DNA of 64,000 nucleotides. It comes from CAJMNU01 sp905214855. Its GTDB lineage: Bacteria; Bacillota; Clostridia; Lachnospirales; Lachnospiraceae. This document shows positions 34,898-43,021 of this stretch, piece by piece. The stretch covers positions 1 to 64,000 of the forward strand of contig CALADM010000027.1 of assembly GCA_937890595.1 (NCBI GenBank), given 5' to 3'. The first letter of the stretch is position 1; each line of letters opens with the position of its first letter. Below the pieces are notes generated by a model that did not search any database, had not been told where the DNA came from, and saw only the letters and a program-made list of their open reading frames with translations. The translations under genes and the position numbers were made by a program.

Positions 34898-36004
34898 TCA
34901 TTCCTTATTTTTGTAAAACTCCTTTATCCTGTCTATCCTGCTCCCCATCCCCAAAAGCAGCATATCAAGAAGTGTGATGGCTGTCATCGCTTCCACAACA
35001 ACAACAGCTCTCGGAACGATGATCGGATCATGCCGTCCCTTGATCACAATGTCTGTCTCTTCTCCATTTATAGTAACAGTCTTCTGTGATTTTGCGATGG
35101 AAGGTGTCGGTTTGAATGCTGCACGCAGCACGATCTGACTGCCATCACTCATTCCTCCAAGAATACCACCGGCATGGTTAGTTTCTTTGGCTATCTTTCC
35201 CTCTTTCATATAAAACGCATCGTTATTCTGTGAACCAAAGGAAGATGCTGCCAAAAATCCATCTCCAATCTCTACCCCTTTGACAGCTCCGATCGAAAAC
35301 AGAGCTTTAGCCAGATTGGCATCTAATTTGTCAAACACAGGCTCTCCGATTCCTGCCGGCACACCATCTGCCACACACTCCACAATGCCTCCCACCGAAT
35401 CGGCTTCTTCCATCTTTTGGAGCAAGAGTTCCTCTGCACGTCTTGCCGCCTCTTCATCAGGCATATACAAGCGGTTCTGCTCTCTCTCTCTCATATCAAA
35501 ACGTTCTGGCGCAACAGCGATCCCACCAATTTCTTTTGTATAGGCAGTCACAGTAATCCCTAACTCTTTCAGCGCTGCTGCTGCAACAGCTCCCGCTGCC
35601 ACTCTTCCAATCGTCTCTCTCCCAGATGATCTTCCGCCACCACGATAATCCCTGAAACCATACTTTGCATCAAACGTGTAATCTGCATGTCCTGGGCGAT
35701 AGCAGGAAGCGATCTGACCATAATCTATGGAACGCTGATCCTGATTGTGCACCAAAAGAGAAATCGGAGTTCCTGTTGTTTTTCCATCAAAAACACCCGA
35801 TAAGAGTTCTACCTCATCCCCCTCATTTCTTGCTGTAGTAAAACGACTCTGTCCGGGTTTCCTCCGATCCAGATATTTCTGGATCATCTCTTCATTTAAC
35901 GAAATACCAGCCGGACATCCATCGATCACAACACCAATTCCTTTACCATGGGATTCTCCCCATGTACTGATCCGAAACACAGTTCCAAATGTTGATCCCG
36001 CCAT
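34898..36004 (-). CDS. aroC: Chorismate synthase
   Basis: A 368-residue FMN-dependent enzyme making chorismate from EPSP, the last shikimate step. Signatures include TWGESHG near the start, GRADYTFDAKYG-like GHADYTFDAKYG near 105, GGGRSSGRETIGRVAAGA near 125 and MSDGSQIVLRAAFKPTPSI near 280. Its ATG follows the TAA of the beta-propeller gene directly (TAAATG), and a GAGGG lies in that gene's last codons, so translation is coupled. No other aro genes are in the window. Confidence 0.95.
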   Translation of the reverse strand: MAGSTFGTVFRISTWGESHGKGIGVVIDGCPAGISLNEEMIQKYLDRRKPGQSRFTTARNEGDEVELLSGVFDGKTTGTPISLLVHNQDQRSIDYGQIASCYRPGHADYTFDAKYGFRDYRGGGRSSGRETIGRVAAGAVAAAALKELGITVTAYTKEIGGIAVAPERFDMREREQNRLYMPDEEAARRAEELLLQKMEEADSVGGIVECVADGVPAGIGEPVFDKLDANLAKALFSIGAVKGVEIGDGFLAASSFGSQNNDAFYMKEGKIAKETNHAGGILGGMSDGSQIVLRAAFKPTPSIAKSQKTVTINGEETDIVIKGRHDPIIVPRAVVVVEAMTAITLLDMLLLGMGSRIDRIKEFYKNKE

Positions 36005-37069
36005 TTATTGTACCCTCACAATCGCACAGCAATTCGGTTCATTGACACGAATGGCACGATGATTCATAATGATTAATCCCTTATCATAGTCAATCTTAAA
36101 GAACGTGATCGTTCCACTCTCATGATTCATACTGGCAAGATGTTTTCCATCCGGAAAGATAGCGATATCTTTTGGATATTCCCCGCTGATTGGCAGACAA
36201 CAGATCACTTTTAAAAGACCTGATTCTGCATCACGTTCATAAATGCTGACAGAATTATCTCCTGCATTACTGCAAAAAACATATTTTTCATCTGGTGACA
36301 TACGGATCGCACATGCCGCAGTCAGTTGACTCGCCTTCACATTTCCAGTTGTACTGATTGTCTGGATCTTTGTAATTTTAGGGGAACGCTCTCCTGTCTC
36401 ATATGTAAACACATCAATCACATTTTTTAATTCATACATAAGATAAATAAATTTACCATCTTTACTGAAAATAAAGTGTCTCGGTGCAGACTCTAATTCA
36501 CAGCGGATCGCATCTACCAATACCAGATTTACATTACCTTCTCTGTCATTATTGAAACGGTAAATCTTAACCTGATCGATCCCAAGATCAGAAACCATCA
36601 GATACTTGCCATCCGGTGTCCTTCTGCTGCAGCTTACATGCGGGCGGAAGTTTCGCTCTGCCACACTGCCCAATCCTTTATGATACACACCATCTGCAAT
36701 ACTGCCTACACTTCCATCTTTATTCAGATGCAGCACAGTTGCCTTCCCATCATGGTATCCTGATACAAAAATATAATTATCATCTTTGTCTGTGGAAAGC
36801 TGACAACCTCTCATTCCTTTAATATTTGCACTGTTTAAACGGGAAATACTTCCATTCTGGAGAATGCGGAATGATACAATTCCTTCATCTGCGATAGAAT
36901 ACAATGTCTTCCCATTATTAGAGGCAACTACATAAGAGGAATTATCCACTTCTACCTCACATCTTGGAATAAATACTCCATTTTCTACATCTACATCCAG
37001 TACTGTAATTCCTTTTGCCTTGCCATTGTAGGAATAAGATCCCACATAGGCCATATATTTCGCCTTCAT
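36005..37069 (-). CDS. Lactonase-family seven-bladed beta-propeller (6-phosphogluconolactonase-like)
   Basis: 354 residues with the repeated blade signature of the YkgB/Pgl lactonase family: SPDEKYVFCSNAGDNSVSIYERD, RTPDGKYLMVSDLGIDQVKIYRF and SKDGKFIYLMYE. Soluble, with no signal peptide. A 6-phosphogluconolactonase role would link it to the pentose phosphate pathway, where the nearby rpiB also belongs, but many members have unknown substrates. GGAGG nine bases before the ATG sets the start. It is directly followed by aroC. Confidence 0.8.
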   Translation of the reverse strand: MKAKYMAYVGSYSYNGKAKGITVLDVDVENGVFIPRCEVEVDNSSYVVASNNGKTLYSIADEGIVSFRILQNGSISRLNSANIKGMRGCQLSTDKDDNYIFVSGYHDGKATVLHLNKDGSVGSIADGVYHKGLGSVAERNFRPHVSCSRRTPDGKYLMVSDLGIDQVKIYRFNNDREGNVNLVLVDAIRCELESAPRHFIFSKDGKFIYLMYELKNVIDVFTYETGERSPKITKIQTISTTGNVKASQLTAACAIRMSPDEKYVFCSNAGDNSVSIYERDAESGLLKVICCLPISGEYPKDIAIFPDGKHLASMNHESGTITFFKIDYDKGLIIMNHRAIRVNEPNCCAIVRVQ

Positions 37070-37256
37070 CCCTCTTTACCTCCATCAGTACATCATCCTA
37101 TTTATTATACTTCTTTATCATGCTTCTTGCCTTTTCTTACCGATCTATATATTAAAAAATATCATAGACTGGATTCATGACTCTCTTCCCTTGACACCAT
37201 GGCATTAGCATATCATATTTTTTTCTATTTGTTAATAACAAAAAGAGGAAAATATA

Positions 37257-37284
37257 TTGACACCAGAATAAAAGGAAGTATAAT
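37257..37284 (+). promoter_or_regulatory. Sigma-A type promoter of the pot operon
   Basis: TTGACA (37257-37262), 16 bases, TATAAT (37279-37284). A second TATAAT at 37323-37328 has a poor -35. The start codon of the first gene is 170 bases further on, leaving a leader that holds the candidate operators. Confidence 0.75.
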
Positions 37285-37330
37285 AGATTTGCTGTTTGTT
37301 TATTTTTACTAAACTTTTATTTTATAATTA

Positions 37331-37420
37331 TGATACTGCTTTTATGATCAAAAACAGTATCACACCCCAAGGGATATTATATTTATCCAGACCGGTCATT
37401 ATTTATCCAGACTGATCATT
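37331..37420 (+). promoter_or_regulatory. Candidate operators of the XRE-cupin regulator: inverted repeat plus tandem 20-bp repeat
   Basis: TGATACTG (37331-37338) and CAGTATCA (37355-37362) form a perfect 8-bp inverted repeat. Next come two head-to-tail 20-bp units (37381-37400, 37401-37420), ATTTATCCAGACCGGTCATT and ATTTATCCAGACTGATCATT, differing at two positions. Each contains the palindrome-like core GACYGRTC. They lie between the promoter and the regulator gene, as expected for autorepression. Confidence 0.55.
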
Positions 37421-37458
37421 CTATCAACATTACAATCGACTGGAGGCGATGCTTTTTC

Positions 37459-37992
37459 ATGGATATCGGTACAAAACTGAAAGAACTTCGCATTCTCAAA
37501 GGACTTACTCAAGAAGAGTTAGCAGACCGTGCAGAGCTTTCCAAGGGATTTATTTCCCAACTTGAACGCAATCTGACTTCTCCATCCATCCAGACACTTA
37601 TGGATATTCTGCAATGTCTTGGAATAGGTATTGGTGATTTTTTCAGTGAAACACAGGAAGAACAGATCGTCTTCGGAAAACATGACTATTTTGAGAAATA
37701 CGATTCGGAATTAAAAAATAAGGTTCAATGGATCATCCCAAATGCACAGAAAAATAAAATGGAACCAATTCTTCTGACATTAGAAGAAGGAGGCTCTACA
37801 TATCCGGACACTCCACACGAAGGGGAAGAATTCGGCTATGTTTTATCCGGAAGCCTTTCCATCCACCTAGGTTCTAATATATACAAAGCAAAAAAAGGCG
37901 AATCATTTTATTATACAGCCGACAAACCACATTATCTTACGACTAAAACAGGTGCTGTCCTGATTTGGGTCAGCTCACCACCAAGTTTCTAA
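37459..37992 (+). CDS. XRE-cupin transcriptional regulator (PuuR-like)
   Basis: 177 residues. An XRE helix-turn-helix (about 7-60: LTQEELADRAELSKGFISQLER) is joined to a C-terminal cupin ligand-binding domain (about 100-175: PHEGEEFGYVLSGSLSIHLG). This design is shared by PuuR and other regulators of polyamine or amino-acid genes. It is the first gene of an operon with potA, potB and potCD, starting 13 bases before potA, so it probably senses a polyamine and controls its own operon. GGAGG lies 12 bases upstream of the ATG, a long spacing. Confidence 0.87.
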   Translation: MDIGTKLKELRILKGLTQEELADRAELSKGFISQLERNLTSPSIQTLMDILQCLGIGIGDFFSETQEEQIVFGKHDYFEKYDSELKNKVQWIIPNAQKNKMEPILLTLEEGGSTYPDTPHEGEEFGYVLSGSLSIHLGSNIYKAKKGESFYYTADKPHYLTTKTGAVLIWVSSPPSF

Positions 37993-38004
37993 GGAGGATT
38001 TATT

Positions 38005-39081
38005 ATGGGTCAGCCACTGATTGATTTAAAAAACATTACCAAAAGCTATGACGGACAGATTGTTTTAGACAATCTCAGCTTGACTGTAAAAGAAAATACT
38101 TTCGTCACGCTCCTTGGTCCCAGCGGATGTGGAAAAACTACTACACTGCGTATTATTGGAGGTTTTGAAACTCCAGATAAGGGAAATGTCATCTTTGACG
38201 GACAGGATATCACAAAACTTCCGCCTAACCAAAGACAACTCAACACTGTTTTTCAGAAGTATGCTCTGTTCCCTCATATGAACATTGCGGATAACATTGC
38301 ATTCGGACTGAAGATCAAGGGAAAATCCAAATCTTATATTCAAGACAAAATTAAATATGCCTTAAAATTAGTCAATTTACAAGGATATGAAAACAGAAGT
38401 GTTGACTCTCTCAGTGGTGGTCAGCAGCAGCGAATTGCCATTGCAAGAGCCATCGTCAACGAACCAAGACTGCTTCTTTTGGATGAACCTCTTGGTGCTT
38501 TGGATCTAAAACTCCGTCAAGACATGCAATACGAACTGATCCGTCTAAAAAATGAGCTTGGGATCACATTTATCTATGTCACACACGATCAGGAAGAGGC
38601 ACTTACTATGTCTGATACCATCGTAGTCATGAATCAGGGATATATCCAGCAGATGGGAACGCCGGAACAGATTTACAATGAACCTGAGAATGCATTTGTT
38701 GCTGACTTTATCGGTGAAAGCAATATTGTCAATGGCTTGATGTTACATGATGAACTGGTAGAGATCTTTGGAGCAAAATTTGCCTGCGTAGATAAAGGAT
38801 TCGGCATCAAAAAACCCGTCGATGTTGTGATCCGTCCAGAAGATATCGACCTTGTAGAACCAGAAAAAGGAACTTTAGTAGGAACAGTGACTCATCTGAT
38901 CTTCAAAGGTGTTCATTATGAAATGGAAGTCACAACTCCGGATGGTTTTGAGTGGCTGGTACATAGCACAGATATGTTCCCAGTTGGTCAAAAGGTTGGC
39001 ATCCATGTAGATCCTTTTGATATCCAGATCATGAACAAACCAGCTTCAGAAGATGAGGAGGCAGTAGGTGTCAATGAATAA
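38005..39081 (+). CDS. potA: Spermidine/putrescine ABC transporter ATP-binding protein
   Basis: 358 residues. Walker A GPSGCGKTT (38-46), signature LSGGQQQR near 137, Walker B LLLDEPLGALD near 160, the H-loop in YVTHDQEEALTMSD, and a C-terminal TOBE-like regulatory domain from about 240. It energises polyamine import through PotB and the PotC part of the fusion. AGGAGG precedes the ATG. Its 3' end overlaps potB. Confidence 0.93.
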   Translation: MGQPLIDLKNITKSYDGQIVLDNLSLTVKENTFVTLLGPSGCGKTTTLRIIGGFETPDKGNVIFDGQDITKLPPNQRQLNTVFQKYALFPHMNIADNIAFGLKIKGKSKSYIQDKIKYALKLVNLQGYENRSVDSLSGGQQQRIAIARAIVNEPRLLLLDEPLGALDLKLRQDMQYELIRLKNELGITFIYVTHDQEEALTMSDTIVVMNQGYIQQMGTPEQIYNEPENAFVADFIGESNIVNGLMLHDELVEIFGAKFACVDKGFGIKKPVDVVIRPEDIDLVEPEKGTLVGTVTHLIFKGVHYEMEVTTPDGFEWLVHSTDMFPVGQKVGIHVDPFDIQIMNKPASEDEEAVGVNE

Positions 39082-39898
39082 ATTATTACAAAAGAAATAT
39101 CTTGCCGCCCCTTATGTGGTATGGATGATTGGTTTTACCATCATCCCTCTCCTCATGATCGTATATTATGGTCTGACTGATAAAACAGGGGCATTCACAC
39201 TTGCAAATATACAGGCGATCGGAACAGCGGAACATTTAAAAGCACTTGGACTTTCTTTACTTCTTTCCCTGATCAGCACGCTTTTGTGCCTTCTGCTAGC
39301 CTACCCGCTTGCTTTAATCCTTAGAAACCGCAATATTGGACAGGGAAGTTTTATCCTTTTCATCTTCATTCTTCCTATGTGGATGAATTTCCTTTTAAGA
39401 ACATTGGCATGGCAGACACTCTTGGAAAAAAATGGAGTCATCAATGGCATTCTGTCTTTCTTCCACCTGCCTCAGATCAGTATCATCAATACTCCTGCTG
39501 CCATTGTCCTTGGTATGGTATATAACTTCCTGCCATTTATGGTACTTCCACTCTATAATGTATTGGTAAAAATTGATGATAACACGATTTATGCAGCCAG
39601 AGATCTTGGTGCTAACGGGATTCAGACATTTTTCCATGTCATTTTTCCTTTAAGCATCCCAGGAATGATCAGCGGCATCACTATGGTCTTTATTCCTGCC
39701 TTGACCACATTTGTTATCTCTAATTTATTAGGCGGAAGCAAAATCCTGTTGATCGGAAATGTCATTGAACAGGAATTTACAAAAGGAAGCAACTGGCATC
39801 TCGGCTCCGGACTTTCTCTTGTACTGATGGTCTTTATCCTCATCAGCATGGGACTGCTTGCCAAATATGATAAAAACGGGGAGGGAACTGCATTCTGA
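39068..39898 (+). CDS. potB: Spermidine/putrescine ABC transporter permease
   Basis: 276 residues with six membrane helices and the EAA coupling loop YAARDLGANGIQTFFHVIFPLS near 180. The frame starts at a GTG (39068), six bases after GGAGG. An ATG two codons later (39074) is the alternative. It overlaps potA by 14 bases, and its stop overlaps the next gene's ATG (TGATG), so the transporter is translated as a coupled unit. Confidence 0.9.
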   Translation: MSMNKLLQKKYLAAPYVVWMIGFTIIPLLMIVYYGLTDKTGAFTLANIQAIGTAEHLKALGLSLLLSLISTLLCLLLAYPLALILRNRNIGQGSFILFIFILPMWMNFLLRTLAWQTLLEKNGVINGILSFFHLPQISIINTPAAIVLGMVYNFLPFMVLPLYNVLVKIDDNTIYAARDLGANGIQTFFHVIFPLSIPGMISGITMVFIPALTTFVISNLLGGSKILLIGNVIEQEFTKGSNWHLGSGLSLVLMVFILISMGLLAKYDKNGEGTAF

Positions 39899-41832
39899 TG
39901 AAATCCTACAACTCAAAATTCAAACGTTTTTTTGAAGATTTTTACCTTGTTCTGGTACTCATCTTCCTGTATGCTCCCATTGCTACCATGATGGTACTCT
40001 CCTTTAATACATCAAAATCACGTACTCAATGGGGAGGCTTTACATTAGACTGGTATGCAAAAATGTTTGAGAGTTCTGCTATAACAGAGGCACTCTATAA
40101 CACACTGCTTATCGCATTTTTATCTGCTGCCATTGCTACCTTGATCGGTACTGTCGCAGCACTTGGTATCAGCTCAATGAAGAAATTTCCACGTACCATC
40201 TTAATGGGAATCAACAATCTTCCTATCTTAAACTCTGAGATCGTAACCGGAATTTCTTTGATGTTGGCATTTATCGCTTTTGGTATTTCTCTGGGATTCA
40301 AAACCATTTTGTTATCCCATATCACATTCAATATTCCTTATGTCATTCTGAGTGTTATGCCAAAATTGCGTCAGACCAACAAATACACTTATGAAGCTGC
40401 AATGGATCTGGGTGCAGGTCCTATTAAAGCCTTTTTTAAGGTGGTATTTCCGGACATCATGCCCGGTGTACTCTCTGGCTTTTTAATGGCTTTCACCATG
40501 TCACTGGATGATTTTATCATCACACATTTTACCAGAGGAGCCGGCATCAATACCCTTTCCACATTAATTTATAGTGAAGTGCGTCGGGGTATCAAACCTT
40601 CCATGTATGCCCTCTCCACAGTCATTTTTATCACAGTACTGGCACTTCTTCTTATCACCAACTTCTCTCCGGAGAAACCTGTGGTATCAGGGAATACAGA
40701 AGAGACTGCATCCAAACACCAGAAGAACCACCACAGACAGCAATTCAAAAAAGGTATGCTTGTTGCAGCAGCATTCTGTGTCGTTGCCACTGTTTGTTTT
40801 TCCACCTACAAACACTATATGATATCTAATTCTAACGAACTGTATGTGTATAACTGGGGTGAATATATCGATGAGAGTGTCATTGAGCAGTTTGAAGAAG
40901 AAACTGGAATCCATGTAACATATGACCTGTTTGAAACCAATGAGGAAATGTATCCTATCATTGAAGCAGGAGCTGTACAGTACGATGTTGTCTGTCCTTC
41001 TGACTATATGATCCAGAAAATGGCTGAAAATAACCTTTTAGCAGAGATCAACTTTGACAATATCCCGAATCTTTCCTATATCAATCCAGAATATATAAAG
41101 CGTTCCAGAAGTTTCGACCCACAAAACCTTTATTCTGTACCATATTGTTGGGGAACGGTAGGAATTCTTTATAACACCAGCCGTATTGAAGAACTTGGTG
41201 TACCTGCTCCAACCAAATGGTCAGATCTTTGGGATCCCCATTATCAGGGAGAAATTCTTATGCAGGACAGTGTGCGTGATGCCTTTATGGTTGCCCTGAA
41301 ATCTTTGGGATATTCCATGAACACCACAGATACCACACAGCTTCAGGAGGCAAAAAATCTTCTGATCGATCAGAAACCTCTGGTACAAGCCTATGTCATT
41401 GATCAGGTTCGTGACAAAATGATAGGCGGTGAGGCAGCTGTTGGTGTCATCTATTCTGGTGAGATGCTCTATATACAGGAAGAAGTTGAAAATCTGGGAT
41501 TGGATTATTCTCTGGAATATGTGATCCCTGAAGAGGGAACGAACATCTGGATCGATTCTTGGGTAATTCCAGCAAACGCAAAAAACAAGGAAAATGCAGA
41601 AAAATGGATCAATTTCCTCTGCCGTCCAGATATTGCCAAGAAAAACTTTGAGTACATCACATACCCAACACCAAATCAGGGCGCATATGATCTTCTTGAT
41701 CCAGAACTCCAGAACAATCTTGCTTTGTTCCCAGACATCAGCAAACTCCAGACTTCTGAAGTCTTCCAATACCTTGGAGACGATGCTGACCAAGTCTACA
41801 ATGCATTCTGGAAAGAAGTAAAGGCAAAATAA
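39898..41832 (+). CDS. potCD: Fused polyamine permease and substrate-binding protein (PotC-PotD)
   Basis: 644 residues. Residues 1-265 are a PotC permease with six helices and the EAA loop YEAAMDLGAGPIKAFFKVVFP near 165. A short basic linker and one further hydrophobic helix (about 285-305) follow. Then a PotD-type binding domain (310-644) opens with NELYVYNWGEYID and carries polyamine-site stretches such as VVCPSDYMIQKM and PYCWGTVGILYN. The extra helix puts the binding domain outside the cell, tethered to its own channel. Permease-binding-protein fusions of this kind are known in Firmicutes. It is followed by a strong terminator. Confidence 0.92.
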   Translation: MKSYNSKFKRFFEDFYLVLVLIFLYAPIATMMVLSFNTSKSRTQWGGFTLDWYAKMFESSAITEALYNTLLIAFLSAAIATLIGTVAALGISSMKKFPRTILMGINNLPILNSEIVTGISLMLAFIAFGISLGFKTILLSHITFNIPYVILSVMPKLRQTNKYTYEAAMDLGAGPIKAFFKVVFPDIMPGVLSGFLMAFTMSLDDFIITHFTRGAGINTLSTLIYSEVRRGIKPSMYALSTVIFITVLALLLITNFSPEKPVVSGNTEETASKHQKNHHRQQFKKGMLVAAAFCVVATVCFSTYKHYMISNSNELYVYNWGEYIDESVIEQFEEETGIHVTYDLFETNEEMYPIIEAGAVQYDVVCPSDYMIQKMAENNLLAEINFDNIPNLSYINPEYIKRSRSFDPQNLYSVPYCWGTVGILYNTSRIEELGVPAPTKWSDLWDPHYQGEILMQDSVRDAFMVALKSLGYSMNTTDTTQLQEAKNLLIDQKPLVQAYVIDQVRDKMIGGEAAVGVIYSGEMLYIQEEVENLGLDYSLEYVIPEEGTNIWIDSWVIPANAKNKENAEKWINFLCRPDIAKKNFEYITYPTPNQGAYDLLDPELQNNLALFPDISKLQTSEVFQYLGDDADQVYNAFWKEVKAK

Positions 41833-41872
41833 TCCTTTATCCACAATCATATGAAATCTATACAAATACACT

Positions 41873-41920
41873 AGAAAAGAGTGCAGGATCAAAAACACAT
41901 CTGATCTTACACTCTTTTCT
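41873..41920. terminator. Intrinsic terminator of the pot operon
   Basis: AGAAAAGAGTG pairs with CACTCTTTTCT, with an inner GATCA/TGATC stem, between the convergent potCD and RhaT-like genes. Confidence 0.85.
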
Positions 41921-41984
41921 CTTGCATAAAAACTATTATAAAAACTATTTTTTAATATCTATTCTTTTCTTTCTATAATTTACA

Positions 41985-42950
41985 CTATACAACCGCCAAA
42001 AATGCCCATGAAAAAATCATCACTACATTTCCCAAAAATACATAACGCAATGCTTTTCCTGAATTTTTCCACTCTCCTGACGCAATTCCCCATAAATTAG
42101 AAATGATCAATGCTAAGGCATTAAAGATCACCCATCCTGTCACGGTTGCACTTTCTCCTGCCTGACAGGTAAAAATGCCATAAAGGCAGAGTGCCGCATA
42201 CCATATGATCGCTGTGACAAAGAGTTTTGCCGTTGTCATCCATGCTTCTGCCTGCGGCAAACCACGCATCATCTTGTTTTTCTTAATCTGTGGCAGACAG
42301 TAGCATGTGGCAGCCATAGAACCTCCAAAAATCACAAGAAGCCATGATGCTGCTGAAATTCCGATATCTCCGATCCCTAATTCTTGCATTGCCGCATTCA
42401 TATTTCTTCCATATCCAAATCCAAGATTCATTAATGCAGAGCCGATACCAGAACAAACTGCAAACCACATTCCCTTTTTCATATGATTTCCGTTCTGTCC
42501 ACGTTCCCGTATCCTTCCTCCAACAGTGATCAGGATGATACCTGCTGCGCTCAACAAAAGCCCAACAAGTAAACTTCCCACATTCATTTCCTGTGCCATA
42601 TCAGGATGCACCAGAATCGGGAACAAAGCACCCCCTATAATGGAGATTCCCATAGAGATACCATACAGAAGTGCCATTCCCAAAAGGTCAATTCCCTTTG
42701 TAAAATAAATGGCGGAGATCCCCCACATGACACCACACAATAATACAACCGCTGCCTCACCGGGGTATTTCAAATAGACTGAAATACTCCCTGGTGCCTG
42801 CATCCATGTCCATCCGATTGCAATACAAAGGCAAAATATATTATAAATCTGCCAAAATAATGCCCATCCGAAAGGTTTATACTTTTTATATCCCAGTCCA
42901 AAACTCCCCTGACAGATTCCCGCCAGCAATAAAATAATCCCATTCTGCAT
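41985..42950 (-). CDS. RhaT-like sugar:proton symporter (DMT superfamily)
   Basis: 321 residues with about ten membrane helices and the layout of the L-rhamnose:H+ symporter family: LLAGICQGSFGLGYKKYKPF at the N-terminus, GVMWGISAIYFTKGIDLLGMALLYGISMG near 75 and SNLWGIASGEW near 285. It probably imports rhamnose or a similar deoxy-sugar, fitting the pectin/fucose theme, but specificity is inferred. It lies 71 bases downstream of the GH95 gene on the same strand, so the two may be co-transcribed and it could carry fucose or another GH95 product. Confidence 0.75.
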   Translation of the reverse strand: MQNGIILLLAGICQGSFGLGYKKYKPFGWALFWQIYNIFCLCIAIGWTWMQAPGSISVYLKYPGEAAVVLLCGVMWGISAIYFTKGIDLLGMALLYGISMGISIIGGALFPILVHPDMAQEMNVGSLLVGLLLSAAGIILITVGGRIRERGQNGNHMKKGMWFAVCSGIGSALMNLGFGYGRNMNAAMQELGIGDIGISAASWLLVIFGGSMAATCYCLPQIKKNKMMRGLPQAEAWMTTAKLFVTAIIWYAALCLYGIFTCQAGESATVTGWVIFNALALIISNLWGIASGEWKNSGKALRYVFLGNVVMIFSWAFLAVV

Positions 42951-43021
42951 CGTTACGCCTTTTCATCTTTCCAATCTCAATGTCTTTCATCTATCTCTTT
43001 TATCGTTGTCTACATACCACA

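Noticed and set aside
41221..41898. A 225-codon minus-strand frame opposite potCD with hydrophobic stretches
   Set aside because: The hydrophobicity is an antisense artefact. There is no ribosome binding site, and the sense gene has a clear PotD domain.
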